29,543 bases of DNA from UBA7477 sp045602925 (GCA_045602925.1 JAZSCN010000006.1:1-29543); one strand, 5' to 3'; positions 7,670 to 16,058 are shown, numbered from the stretch's first letter. The notes: a model not told the origin generated them from the sequence alone. Numbers and translations are program-made.

Positions 7670-8788
7670 ATGGGAACGATTTTATATTATATTTATATTA
7701 TTTTATTGCTGATTATTCAAGCTATAAAAGGTTTGCTTTTAGCGGAATTTGAATCCTTTCGGGTGGATTTGATTCTGCTTGACCATATGTATGAAGAGAA
7801 GAAAGTAAAGCTTTCCATTATTCTCTCTATGCTTGGTGTAATTCCTTTGCTTTTGGCAAGTGTATTTGTGGCGAAATGTTCCCTTGCAGGAAAAGGAAAC
7901 GTTGCCGTACAAACAGCAGTAATTGTTTGCGGAATAATGTTTTTAAAAACCCTTGTATTTTTCCTCTTTGGGAAAAAGACCTGTCAATTTGTTGAGCTGA
8001 CAGAATTCAAAGCACTACCTGTATTTCTGTGGCTTTTCAAGGGCGTGGAATGTGTCTTACTTCTCCTGCTGTGGCAGGAATTAGGCTTGGGATTTCTCGC
8101 TGTGTATCTCTTCGGTTCTGTCGTACAAAGTAATGCTTTATGGATAAAACACGAGATGGACACCTGGGATGATGACTGGGACGGAATGCTGAGAGACTTT
8201 CGTGGCGAAATGACAGTAGGAAGTATCGTTACCCTTATCGGTACGGTTTTGTGTGCGGTACGGCTTGTAAAAGAGGGAAATAGCACCTTAGGACTTGTCT
8301 GTGCGGCTCTCTACTGCGTTATTCAGCTTGTAAAGGCGTATGCATTCGTTTTTGACAAGGGATATTTCAAGCTGTATCACAGCGAAAAGTATAAGAAAAA
8401 AGTCCCCGTTTCTGAAAACGCAGCACATTTTATTCGTACAGAGAAAATAAATATTACAAGAGACCTCACCGTAAAGGATGTAGCGATGACACTTTTCCCT
8501 GTGCTTGTGGCAGTCGCAGCCTGGGGAATACTCTCGGGATTTTCGATAAATCTTCTGTCTGACGGCACGTCACCATGGAATACTCTGATTATGGTGTGTA
8601 TGATACTTTATTGCCTTATATCAAGAGGCTACTATGGCTCGTTTTACAGGCTTGCGTCTTTGCTTGTGCTGATACCTGCATTTATCCTGCTGTGGCAGAC
8701 CGTCGGGAATATCAGTATTCTCGGAGTGCTGGTGATGTATTTGGGAAAGGTGATTTTTCAGTGGGATAAGTATCAGCAGTATACATAA
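7670..8788 (+). CDS. Multi-pass membrane protein, long paralogue
   Basis: This 372-residue protein has about ten hydrophobic segments and short charged loops (KHEMDTWDDDWDGMLRDF in the middle). It shares its last 25 residues and the middle TM pair (TLGLVCAALYCVIQLVKA against TLALICAIVFCVLQTVKA) with the protein at 4345-5112, which makes the two paralogues of different length. AAAGGAG lies about 5 bp before the ATG. The family is not recognised. It contains no ABC, MFS or enzyme motif that I can see. Confidence 0.75.
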   Translation: MGTILYYIYIILLLIIQAIKGLLLAEFESFRVDLILLDHMYEEKKVKLSIILSMLGVIPLLLASVFVAKCSLAGKGNVAVQTAVIVCGIMFLKTLVFFLFGKKTCQFVELTEFKALPVFLWLFKGVECVLLLLLWQELGLGFLAVYLFGSVVQSNALWIKHEMDTWDDDWDGMLRDFRGEMTVGSIVTLIGTVLCAVRLVKEGNSTLGLVCAALYCVIQLVKAYAFVFDKGYFKLYHSEKYKKKVPVSENAAHFIRTEKINITRDLTVKDVAMTLFPVLVAVAAWGILSGFSINLLSDGTSPWNTLIMVCMILYCLISRGYYGSFYRLASLLVLIPAFILLWQTVGNISILGVLVMYLGKVIFQWDKYQQYT

Positions 8789-8814
8789 GATTATAAGCTT
8801 CGGGAGGTAGATAT

Positions 8815-9018
8815 ATGAAAATTAAAGATTTAAAACCTGGATTAAAGCCGTTTTTCATATTCGTAATATTATTTGCAGTGATATATGAGATAGTAGCCAT
8901 TATACTGGGTTACCCGATATTGATAATAGCTGATAAAATACGAATGCGTAAATATTATAAGAATTATAAGAATCGAATTAAAACTAATCAAGGAGGAGAA
9001 GATGATGAAATTTATTGA
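8815..9018 (+). CDS. 67-residue single-pass membrane protein
   Basis: It starts behind a CGGGAGGT site. Residues about 13-40 are a hydrophobic helix (FFIFVILFAVIYEIVAIILG), followed by a strongly basic tail (RMRKYYKNYKNRIK) and an acidic end. The last codons overlap the ribosome site and start of the following beta-propeller gene, which suggests translational coupling. No family was recognised. Confidence 0.6.
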   Translation: MKIKDLKPGLKPFFIFVILFAVIYEIVAIILGYPILIIADKIRMRKYYKNYKNRIKTNQGGEDDEIY

Positions 9019-10036
9019 AACCAAAAGAGACATTAAGAATTTTTTTCTGTACAACGGCGAGGAGGTTTATGCGTATAAGGACAAAGCTGTGATAGGTGAT
9101 AAGACCTTGCCTGTAAATGAGAATGAGTATGTTGAGTGTGAAAATGGTGTATTGTTCAAAACCATAAAGGATAAAGATGATAATTTGAAGTATACGCTTT
9201 CCCGCTTTGACGGCAACGAGTTTGTTGCGGAAAACTTCAGATATGATAGAAAGGTTTATTTAAATCCTCAGCAGTTTTGCTCTACCGAAAAAACGAAGGA
9301 TGGCGTTGTAAAAGTAGCCTTTATGGATAACGGAACAGAGCATCTCTTTGAATTTGAATCAAAAATAAAATATTATGTATTGGATTTTGATGCTAAAAAT
9401 GAAATATTGATATTGATTTCATTACATGAGGACAGTCTCTTTTTCTACACCAAAACCGGCGAACGTCTGTGGGAGTATACGGCGAAGGAAGGCTGGGAAT
9501 TGGGTTATCGGGGTAAAGGTGTCACTATCGTGGATGACATCGTAGTGATTCCGTGTACTGAGAAAGGTCAGCCTGCGTCTGTAGAAGGATATCGCTTGCT
9601 TACCGGTGAAAAGCTGTGGGAGGTCAATGACATGGATTATTGCAACTATGCTTATGTAATGAGACCGGACAAGATGTTATATGCACTGCAGTCATATTAT
9701 TGCAAAAGTGGCAGAGTGGAACTGCGTCTGAATGAACTTAACCCATTTACAGGTGAAACGAACCTGAACGTGCTGAAAGAGGGTGGATATTGGGGAAAAG
9801 TACGTATTCTGAATACTACCATTCATGGCAAGAAGTTATTTTATGTGAATCAAAATAAAGAAGTGGGTTGCTCCCTCGGTGTGGTAGATTTGGATACCAA
9901 AGAGGTCATAAAAGACTTTGCGTTGGCAGCAACAGGATATCATGTGGACGCACCCATTGTATCAGATGAAAAGGTATATGTGTTTATTTTCTGCGATAAG
10001 GGGAACGAGCTGCGAATTTATGAGAATGAATATTGA
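9005..10036 (+). CDS. PQQ-like beta-propeller protein
   Basis: The 343-residue protein is rich in beta strands. It has two clear PQQ/propeller signatures, KTGERLWEY and LLTGEKLWEV (pattern TGxxxW), and a later PFTGETN. It lacks a signal peptide, so it is probably cytosolic, and it has no catalytic motif of quinoprotein dehydrogenases; a binding or scaffold role is more likely. I prefer ATG 9005 (8 bp after AGGAGG) over ATG 9002. The start lies inside the end of the preceding small membrane gene. Confidence 0.75.
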   Translation: MKFIETKRDIKNFFLYNGEEVYAYKDKAVIGDKTLPVNENEYVECENGVLFKTIKDKDDNLKYTLSRFDGNEFVAENFRYDRKVYLNPQQFCSTEKTKDGVVKVAFMDNGTEHLFEFESKIKYYVLDFDAKNEILILISLHEDSLFFYTKTGERLWEYTAKEGWELGYRGKGVTIVDDIVVIPCTEKGQPASVEGYRLLTGEKLWEVNDMDYCNYAYVMRPDKMLYALQSYYCKSGRVELRLNELNPFTGETNLNVLKEGGYWGKVRILNTTIHGKKLFYVNQNKEVGCSLGVVDLDTKEVIKDFALAATGYHVDAPIVSDEKVYVFIFCDKGNELRIYENEY

Positions 10037-10056
10037 TACAACAGGAGGAAAAAACA

Positions 10057-10152
10057 ATGACAAAGAATAATGAAATGATGACCAATGAAGAACTTGCTGA
10101 GTTTGAAAAAGAAAATAAATTTAATTTATTTCATAGTGAATGTGTAGTATAA
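10057..10152 (+). CDS. 31-residue acidic small frame
   Basis: ATG 10057 follows ACAGGAGGAAAAAACA, the same start context as at 12071. It encodes MTKNNEMMTNEELAEFEKEN and then KFNLFHSECVV. It lies between the propeller gene and the leucine-rich repeat gene. It could be a genuine small protein or the truncated 5' end of a lost cassette, since its start is excellent but its product is tiny and matches nothing I know. Confidence 0.4.
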   Translation: MTKNNEMMTNEELAEFEKENKFNLFHSECVV

Positions 10153-10164
10153 CCGGGATACACT

Positions 10165-10554
10165 ATGGAATTTTTGATTAAATCCCCAAAAACCTGTGCT
10201 GTCAATGGCATTAAAGATGTCAAGGCTGATTCCATTAACCTTGACATACCTGCCAGTGTTGAAATCAAGGGGAATACATACTATGTCAACGAAATATTTG
10301 AAGAGGGCTTCTGGGATAATGATTATATAGAAGCTGTGACCATACCTGATACTGTTACCTGCATATACAGGGGAGCGTTTCAGGGCTGTCGCTTTTTAAA
10401 GAGCGTATACATTCCCGATTCGGTAACCTTTATAGATGAGATAGCATTTGCATGTTGCGATTCCTTAGAATCCGTCAGCATACCGGGCGGAGCCATCGAA
10501 CTTGGAGACGAATGCTTTGACGAATGTCCGTTACTTACCATAACAAAGCGATAA
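10165..10554 (+). CDS. BspA-type leucine-rich repeat protein (LRR_5)
   Basis: The 129-residue protein holds about three BspA/LRR_5 repeats of the form I.xxAF..C..L.SV.IPDSV..I...AF.xC (residues about 45-125), for example FQGCRFLKSVYIPDSV. Its N-terminus is a short beta-rich cap with no signal peptide. It is far shorter than the secreted BspA surface proteins, so it is probably an intracellular binding module. There is only a weak ribosome site; translation may depend on the small frame just upstream. The end abuts the ribosome site of the next gene. Confidence 0.75.
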   Translation: MEFLIKSPKTCAVNGIKDVKADSINLDIPASVEIKGNTYYVNEIFEEGFWDNDYIEAVTIPDTVTCIYRGAFQGCRFLKSVYIPDSVTFIDEIAFACCDSLESVSIPGGAIELGDECFDECPLLTITKR

Positions 10555-10571
10555 TGAAGGAGGAAGAAACA

Positions 10572-11642
10572 ATGAAGGATTTATATCAGGAAATGTGGAC
10601 AAGCAAGAAGGTGACAGGCGATGACTTTTGTCAATGCGGCTCGGCGGGAAAGCATTGGCAAAACCATATAATGTTGAATCTTGCTGCGTATCCTTGTACC
10701 GCTTGTGGGTGTGCAAATAAAGCGACAGTAGGCGGTCATATCGTGAGCGAAAATTTCCCCGAAGGATATATCGTGCCGCTTTGTGATTCCTGCAACCAAT
10801 CCGATGAGCCGATTAAGATTAAATATGGTGCTCCTTTTGTTTCTGCTGATTTGAGCATAACATGTCAAAAAGGAAGCAAGCCTAAAGCGAAAACCGAAGA
10901 CTTGCCTGCTGAAAATACGGCTGTTCAGGCTGATGAAAAGACCTCTGACCCTGATGATTTCAACGAACTTAATGACATTGAAAAGCTGAGGGTCCTTACA
11001 GGCTGTGAATGTGAGTTCGGTTGCTCGGTCGAAAACTATTTCAAATATCGAGAGAAGGGCAAGAAAGAGGGCTTTATTCCCGTTCTCGTTGACACGGACG
11101 ATATATTCTTTGAACAGCTTGAAGCACTTCTGAAATGCGGTGGCGAGAGCTCTATCTCCAAGATTCAGAAAATCGTAGAGGAATACCACGAAAAGATGTT
11201 AGCGATGCCTGTTGAAGACGGCAAGGCTTATCTTGAAAAGAACCATATTGATGGCGAATGGGACGACGATGTGGATTTAGACGGCGAAGAATATGAGGCA
11301 GAGGAATACTTCACAAAAGGCGGCTACCTCGTGAAAGTGCCCGTTACCGAGCCGTGGCGTATCTGGGCGTATCTGCCTTACGGCGGCTGGAATGCTTGCC
11401 CCAAGGTTACAGAACACATGGCTGTATCAAAGTATTTGTACGAGCAGTATGGTGCATATCCTGCCGCACTCTCTTATGACACTATTGATTATGCGGTAGA
11501 AAAGCCTGTGGAAGACCTTGAAAAGCTTGCAAATGAAATTGGTACATACTGCTATGATATCGTAGAGCAGGGCTGTGAAACCTACAGTGCTTTGGCACTT
11601 GAGCTTCAGAACTCAAGGATATGGAATCTCTGGTGGGATTAA
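10572..11642 (+). CDS. Zinc-finger/HNH-like plus DUF4253 protein
   Basis: The 356-residue protein has two parts. Residues 1-105 carry a metal-site pattern: C20 and C22, C42xxC45 with C47, H56 in VGGHIV, and C71xxC74 in PLCDSCN. This resembles a zinc ribbon or degenerate HNH fold. Residues about 150-356 are a DUF4253 domain (PWRIWAYLPYGGWNACP, DIVEQG, RIWNLWWD). A Pro/Glu/Asp-rich linker joins them. ATG 10572 follows AAGGAGGA. The N-terminal module is repeated as a separate gene immediately downstream, and the C-terminal part is repeated at the start of the window. No nuclease activity should be assumed, since the full H-N-H triad is not evident. Confidence 0.82.
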   Translation: MKDLYQEMWTSKKVTGDDFCQCGSAGKHWQNHIMLNLAAYPCTACGCANKATVGGHIVSENFPEGYIVPLCDSCNQSDEPIKIKYGAPFVSADLSITCQKGSKPKAKTEDLPAENTAVQADEKTSDPDDFNELNDIEKLRVLTGCECEFGCSVENYFKYREKGKKEGFIPVLVDTDDIFFEQLEALLKCGGESSISKIQKIVEEYHEKMLAMPVEDGKAYLEKNHIDGEWDDDVDLDGEEYEAEEYFTKGGYLVKVPVTEPWRIWAYLPYGGWNACPKVTEHMAVSKYLYEQYGAYPAALSYDTIDYAVEKPVEDLEKLANEIGTYCYDIVEQGCETYSALALELQNSRIWNLWWD

Positions 11643-11676
11643 TCCGACAAATAAAAACATTTATAACAGGAGGAAA
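11375..11676 (+). repeat. Direct repeat, copy B
   Basis: This is the partner of bases 1-300. It covers the last 89 codons of the DUF4253 gene and the downstream linker up to AGGAGGAAA. In this copy the linker leads into a proper start codon; in copy A it leads into a kinase fragment. Confidence 0.85.
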
Positions 11677-11681
11677 AAATC

Positions 11682-11987
11682 ATGATGGATTTATATCAGG
11701 AAATGTGGACAAGCAAGAAGTTAACGGGCAAGCGCTTCTGTCAATGCGGTTCACGGGAAGAACATTGGGAAAACTTTATAGGCATGTCGATTGATGAGCA
11801 GACTTGCTCTGCTAAAGGATGTACAAACAGCGCAACAGCAGGCGGTCATATCGTAAGCGAAAAATATCCTGAAGGGTATATCGTACCGCTTTGTGATTCC
11901 TGCAAAAAATCTGACAAGCCTTTTGAGGTTAAGCCAAATACAGGTTTTGTTTCCGCTGATTTAAGCGTAACATGTGAAGAGGAATAA
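11682..11987 (+). CDS. Stand-alone zinc-finger module (paralogue of DUF4253 N-terminus)
   Basis: The 101-residue protein matches residues 1-110 of the preceding protein throughout (DLYQEMWTSKK, FCQCGS, GGHIV, YIVPLCDSC, FVSADLS) and keeps the main cysteines and histidine. C45 is shifted (CSAKGC), and the second CxxC is followed by K instead of N. It ends before the DUF4253 domain would begin. AGGAGG lies 8 bp before ATG 11682. It may be a duplicated cassette trimmed to one domain, or a functional single-domain partner. Confidence 0.75.
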   Translation: MMDLYQEMWTSKKLTGKRFCQCGSREEHWENFIGMSIDEQTCSAKGCTNSATAGGHIVSEKYPEGYIVPLCDSCKKSDKPFEVKPNTGFVSADLSVTCEEE

Positions 11988-11988
11988 G

Positions 11989-12036
11989 GCGAGGCAGTTT
12001 ATTGCTCAGCCATTCACGGATGAGCAAATTAAATAA
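11989..12036 (+). pseudogene. Possible gene-tail fragment
   Basis: Without a start codon, the frame reads ARQFIAQPFTDEQIK and a TAA, right after the zinc-module stop and before the linker of the next gene. The protein-like composition and position resemble the tail fragments at 5879 and 7039. The parent gene is not in this window, so this is a weak call. Confidence 0.25.
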
Positions 12037-12070
12037 ACAATAAATATATTTACAACAGGAGGAAAAAACA

Positions 12071-12388
12071 ATGACAAGAGAATTTTTAGAGGAAAACTGG
12101 ACAGTATCATCATACGATGAGGACACAATGTGTCAGATTGATTATTATATCGACGAGGGTAACTGCAGCGTCGGTAACAAGGCGTATATGTATTCACATC
12201 TCGATGAAGAGCTTATCGAAATGGAAATCGTACATATCATAGCTCAGTCAAATGATTTCAATCTGTATAATGAGCTTCTGGAAGACGACGACGCTCTTGT
12301 AAACGGCGAGGATGAATACGGCGCTGATTGCAGTGCTGAGTTCATTACAGATAACGACTCGTATCTTGTGTGGTTTAAAAACGTGTAA
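12071..12388 (+). CDS. Hypothetical acidic protein, 105 residues
   Basis: It starts behind TTTACAACAGGAGGAAAAAACA. The product is acidic (many Asp/Glu, for example LLEDDDALVNGEDEYGAD) and ends YLVWFKNV. It has no membrane segment or known motif that I recognise. Small acidic soluble proteins are common among immunity and anti-toxin proteins, but this is only consistent with such a role and is not evidence for it. Confidence 0.6.
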   Translation: MTREFLEENWTVSSYDEDTMCQIDYYIDEGNCSVGNKAYMYSHLDEELIEMEIVHIIAQSNDFNLYNELLEDDDALVNGEDEYGADCSAEFITDNDSYLVWFKNV

Positions 12389-12498
12389 GCTGACGTCGCT
12401 TATTCATTACACAACAAGCTTTGAAGACTCTAACCCAATGGCTTACAGCCTTAAGTTACAGCCAATTGAAGAATATATCAGTATTACACCTTCATTTG

Positions 12499-12527
12499 TT
12501 GACACCTGCACAGGAATGTGGTACAAT
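12499..12527 (+). promoter_or_regulatory. Strong sigma-A promoter for the DUF6440 gene
   Basis: TTGACA (12499-12504) and TACAAT (12522-12527) are exactly 17 bp apart, with TGG directly before the -10 box (extended -10). Transcription would begin near 12535, about 40 bp before the start codon. The 110 bp before it (12389-12498) hold no gene I can support. Confidence 0.8.
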
Positions 12528-12572
12528 ACAATAAACCATGTGGTTGATAAAACATTATAGGGGGAAATGAAA

Positions 12573-12755
12573 ATGGCTGAAAATGAAAGATTCGAAAAGG
12601 TTTATTCTCAGGGAAAAATCCAGGAGTTTCAAATCTTAGTGGATAAAGAAACCGGGGTAAACTATCTGTTTTGTCATAAAGGAAACGCCGGAGGACTGAC
12701 AGTGTTGCTTGACAAAGAAGGAAAACCTGTTGTCTCTGACGTTAAGGGCGAGTAA
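12573..12755 (+). CDS. DUF6440 family protein
   Basis: The 60-residue product matches the small family I know as DUF6440 in length and motifs: RFEKVYSQG, then ILVDKETGVNYLFCHKG, then AGGLTVLLDKEGKPVVS. Its function is unknown. I chose ATG 12573, 6 bp after GGGGGAA, over ATG 12567, which is too close. It has its own promoter and terminator, so it is transcribed alone, unlike the packed genes upstream. Confidence 0.8.
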   Translation: MAENERFEKVYSQGKIQEFQILVDKETGVNYLFCHKGNAGGLTVLLDKEGKPVVSDVKGE

Positions 12756-12790
12756 GCTACGGATTGTCAAACTGATTATAACACAAAGAA

Positions 12791-12822
12791 AAGACCAACC
12801 ACTTATGTGGCTGGTCTTTTTT
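12791..12822. terminator. Bidirectional intrinsic terminator
   Basis: AAGACCA-A-CCAC, loop TTAT, GTGG-C-TGGTCTT form a stem with one mismatch, followed by TTTTT on the + strand and a T-rich run on the minus strand. It lies between the DUF6440 gene and the convergent LuxR-type gene. Confidence 0.85.
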
Positions 12823-12843
12823 CGTATATAGACTTAATGAGAA

Positions 12844-14502
12844 TTAGGTCCAGTCCTCTTTGCCGTCGGTGTGCTGCTTGAGTGCGGCAAAACGAAGAAG
12901 CTGTTTGCGTGAGGAAATGCCAAGCTTGCTGTAAATGTTCTTGTTGTGAAACTTGATGGTGTTCTCGGAGAGATGCAGAGTTTCAGCAATCTGCTTTGCT
13001 GTCTTTCCCGAAAGATACAGCTCGTATATCCTGTACTCAGCAGGAGTAAGTGTACCGAGGTTTTCAACAAAGAAATTGTATTCCTCAGGAACAATCTCAT
13101 CTCGGTGCTTTTGAGCAAGACTGTCAATCTCGCTCTTTGCAAGCTCGTATTTCTTCGAAGCCTTCTCATATTCATCCTTTGCCTTGCGTGCCTCTTCCTC
13201 GGCAAACTTCTTTTCATTCTCAAGGCTTTCAAGCTGACGTTCGTAATTGTTGTCCTTCTGCTCAAGGAAGTCAAACAGGTCGTCTATCTCACGGATGTGA
13301 AGCTGTCCGCCGCTGTCCTCTTTTGACTTAACCTTTTCAATCTTTCTGAGAATAGGGGATACGTACTTTTTGCTGATAACAATACAGCATATAGCCGCAA
13401 GCAAAGCGACAACCAGGAAAATCAGCACAATGTTAATTTGACCTTTTCGTATAAAGCTGTCATATTGAGCCTGCGTCAGCATTATCGTAGCGCTGAAGCT
13501 CTCATTCCCAAGCTGTATTTCTTTGTCAAGTCCGATGCAACATTCATCACCAAAATCAAATAGCCTTGACCCTCTTTTTGATTCAATTGTCAGAGGAGTG
13601 TCGGAATGATTGTAGTGTCCTGAGCTGAACTGTCCTGAATAGCTTCCGCTTTGTTTGTCAAGCAGACCGAATATTTCATTTCCCCATTGACCGTTTACGG
13701 TTTTGTGAGAAAGCTGAAAAAGTAAATCTGTTATCTCAAATCCGCAAACACCTATGATATTATCGCTCAAATCACGAATCGGAACATAAATGTACCTTGC
13801 CCTTTCCCATGTGTCAGGAATTTCAACAGCAGGGCTCAGAGCATAGTGAGTACCATCGGAAAAGACCTCATCGCAGTTTTCAAAGAAGTCTGTAGCACTT
13901 TCGTTTTTCCAACCGCTGTGAAAGGTTATGCCCTTGCTTTTGCCTGTGGAAAAAGAGCCCCTGTAAATCGAAAAATCATTATTTACGGTGTTTTCAGAGT
14001 ACAGATTTATGTATTTAAGATAGATGCCGCTGTAAAGCTTTTTACCGCTGCCGCTGTTTGCAGTGGTGTCGAGAATGTAGAAGGCACCGCTGGCAGGAGC
14101 AACCTGCATGTTCAGATAAACCGAGTCGTAAAGTCTTTCCTGCAGGGAATCGAGTGCCTCAGGATTGTCTCTCAGTTCATCGAAATGCAAACCATTTTCA
14201 GTAAGATAATTCTGTATAGAGCTCGAAAGCTGACCCGAAAAGGATATAGCACAAGCGGCTAGCTCGTCGCATTCACGCTCAATTCTTTCTGAATAAGAAT
14301 AAAGGTGTGCATCAAGTTCGCCCATAATCTGCCTGTCAGTAGGATTTAAAATACCAAACAGATTGAGAAGAATGATGATAACAGCAAGAAACAGACATAT
14401 TACAGAAAAAACATAAAAAGCAAACCTGATTCTCATCGACACGCCTTCTGATTTAATCTGTCTTATAAGGCTTCTTGCTTCAAGAAATTTCAGTATTTTC
14501 AT
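12844..14502 (-). CDS. Membrane-anchored LuxR-type regulator with extracellular sensor domain
   Basis: Of 552 residues, TM1 is about 25-50 and residues 51-355 form a large outside region with Cache-like features (FYILDTT, YIYVPIRD, IIGVCGFEIT). TM2 is about 356-377, 405-470 is a charged coiled coil, and 483-545 is a LuxR HTH (LTPAEYRIYELYLSGKTAKQ, then IAETLHLSENTIKFHNKNIY). It therefore joins an external sensor directly to a DNA-binding domain with no kinase step. It lies 10 bp downstream of the solute-binding lipoprotein gene in the same operon, so the lipoprotein probably delivers the ligand (inference). The DNA-binding domain would act from the membrane unless it is released by cleavage. 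Confidence 0.85.
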   Translation of the reverse strand: MKILKFLEARSLIRQIKSEGVSMRIRFAFYVFSVICLFLAVIIILLNLFGILNPTDRQIMGELDAHLYSYSERIERECDELAACAISFSGQLSSSIQNYLTENGLHFDELRDNPEALDSLQERLYDSVYLNMQVAPASGAFYILDTTANSGSGKKLYSGIYLKYINLYSENTVNNDFSIYRGSFSTGKSKGITFHSGWKNESATDFFENCDEVFSDGTHYALSPAVEIPDTWERARYIYVPIRDLSDNIIGVCGFEITDLLFQLSHKTVNGQWGNEIFGLLDKQSGSYSGQFSSGHYNHSDTPLTIESKRGSRLFDFGDECCIGLDKEIQLGNESFSATIMLTQAQYDSFIRKGQINIVLIFLVVALLAAICCIVISKKYVSPILRKIEKVKSKEDSGGQLHIREIDDLFDFLEQKDNNYERQLESLENEKKFAEEEARKAKDEYEKASKKYELAKSEIDSLAQKHRDEIVPEEYNFFVENLGTLTPAEYRIYELYLSGKTAKQIAETLHLSENTIKFHNKNIYSKLGISSRKQLLRFAALKQHTDGKEDWT

Positions 14503-14512
14503 ATAAGCTTCC

Positions 14513-15883
14513 TCACATATCCTTTTCAGAGAGCTTTCTTATCTCTGAAAGTGAAGAGTCCATGAGCTCGCTGAGAACTGCCTGCTTGTCTTCGCCGTTT
14601 GCTGTCCGTTCAACAAATTGATTGTGTGCGGATTTCAGCACCAGCTTTACATTCTGCTCAAATCGGCTCTGTATGTCCGAAGAATTTTGGTATAACGGCA
14701 GTGAGTGAAGCTCGTAGCTATCAACCATACCGCCTATCATTTCATATAAGCTGCGATAGCTCTCTTTGTCTGCAATACCCGTGTCTGACATAAGCGAGGA
14801 AAAAGCCTCATCTGTAACAGGAAGATATCCCGCTTGTGCAACAAAGCCTATGTTGTTTTCCTTTTCAGTTAGCCATTTTGCAAAAATATAAGCTGCGTAG
14901 TTTTTTCTCTCATCATCGCTTTTTATTGCAAAAAGTCCGCCGCCTCTGTGTACCGCCATCGGCTTTTGCTGTGAAAATGTCGGATAAGGCAGGGAAACTG
15001 ATACTATGTTTTCTGTGGTGTTGTCAGGATAGAATACCATCTCAGGCTGATATAGAATGTCTGCCGTCGAGCCTATGTTTGAAATTATCTCAACAGTTTT
15101 CCAGCGTGAAGCTGCATACCCGTCATCAAGACAAATCCCGCCGTAAATTGCCGCACGGCTAAGAGGTTCCCACACCTCCTCAAAGGCACTGTCATTAAGA
15201 TTGAGCCTGCCGTTTTTTATGAAGTCACTGCCATGTGCCTTCATACCAATGTATGAGTAATTGTAAAAGTCGTTTATCTGAGTGAAGCTTTTGCCTCCCG
15301 TCCAGTCGTAATAAATATTTGCCGTCTCGAAAAATTCCTCAAAGGTCTTGAGCGACTCTGCCGTAACGCCCGTTTCCTCACTGAACCTGTCAAATAAGGT
15401 CTTGTTCAGAAACAGCGCCTCTGTGGATTTTGCAATCGGGAGCATAAGCAGGCTGTCGCCGAAATATCCCTCTGAAATAAATTCATCCTTGAAGGCCGAC
15501 AGCTCTTTTTCAGAGAAGTACTTGTCCCAGCTAAGAAGCTTATCCTCGCCGACAATTTCCGCAACCCTCGGGTATGCAGTAAAAAGGTCAGGGAGTTCGT
15601 CAGCACCCGGCTCTGAGTTTGCCGATGCAGAAAGTGCCTTGTCAATAGCAGAGGAGCTGGTTACCGAAACAACATTGACTATAATTCCGTTTTCCTTGCC
15701 AACCGTACTGTTGAATTCTTCAATTGTATCATTAAGAGGCGACTGAGTCTGGCTTCCGTAAACGTGCCACATGGTAAGCGTTACAGGATTATCAGCATCG
15801 GGCTTTGTATCATCTTTACATCCTGTAAGACAAGCCGCTGTCATCGCTAATGCAAGTAATGAAGTTACTATTCTTTTTATCAT
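14513..15883 (-). CDS. Extracellular solute-binding lipoprotein (family 1 type)
   Basis: The 456-residue precursor has a lipoprotein signal peptide with lipobox LTGC (Cys22), followed by TLTMWHVYGS and a fold typical of sugar-type ABC binding proteins (AYIFAKWLTEKENN, GYLPVTDEAF). AAAGGGAA precedes the ATG. No permease or ATPase gene is adjacent; the only partner is the membrane LuxR-type regulator downstream. It may thus serve in sensing, or feed a transporter encoded elsewhere. The ligand cannot be read from the sequence. Confidence 0.85.
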   Translation of the reverse strand: MIKRIVTSLLALAMTAACLTGCKDDTKPDADNPVTLTMWHVYGSQTQSPLNDTIEEFNSTVGKENGIIVNVVSVTSSSAIDKALSASANSEPGADELPDLFTAYPRVAEIVGEDKLLSWDKYFSEKELSAFKDEFISEGYFGDSLLMLPIAKSTEALFLNKTLFDRFSEETGVTAESLKTFEEFFETANIYYDWTGGKSFTQINDFYNYSYIGMKAHGSDFIKNGRLNLNDSAFEEVWEPLSRAAIYGGICLDDGYAASRWKTVEIISNIGSTADILYQPEMVFYPDNTTENIVSVSLPYPTFSQQKPMAVHRGGGLFAIKSDDERKNYAAYIFAKWLTEKENNIGFVAQAGYLPVTDEAFSSLMSDTGIADKESYRSLYEMIGGMVDSYELHSLPLYQNSSDIQSRFEQNVKLVLKSAHNQFVERTANGEDKQAVLSELMDSSLSEIRKLSEKDM

Positions 15884-15952
15884 ATATTCCCTTTCTATAC
15901 GGGTGAAAGCGGTGAGTTTTCCCCGTATCTGTGTGCATTTTAAAGCATTCCT

Positions 15953-15974
15953 ACCCGTTTTGAGAAAAATGGGT
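15953..15974. promoter_or_regulatory. Leader hairpin 2
   Basis: ACCCGTTTT, loop GAGA, AAAATGGGT form a nine-pair inverted repeat with one G/T position. It lies in the transcribed leader of the solute-binding gene, about 70 bp before its start. There is no U run, so it is not an ordinary terminator. Confidence 0.4.
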
Positions 15975-16058
15975 GGTGCATAAACACTGGATTTGCGTTA
16001 TTATGAATCTGCAAGGGTAAAAGAGAGTATATATCCTAGTGCATTTAGGGTGCTTTAA

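Noticed and set aside
10572..10820. Active HNH nuclease domain
   Set aside because: Cysteine pairs and one GGHIV histidine are present, but the full catalytic set is not evident; a structural zinc site is the safer reading.
10581..11189. Minus-strand open frame opposite the DUF4253 gene
   Set aside because: Shadow of a well-supported coding region, with no start signals and no recognisable domain.
12389..12560. Open frame continuing from 12312 through the promoter of the DUF6440 gene
   Set aside because: It has no ribosome site, overlaps a better supported gene and runs through a strong promoter; its product matches nothing I recognise.
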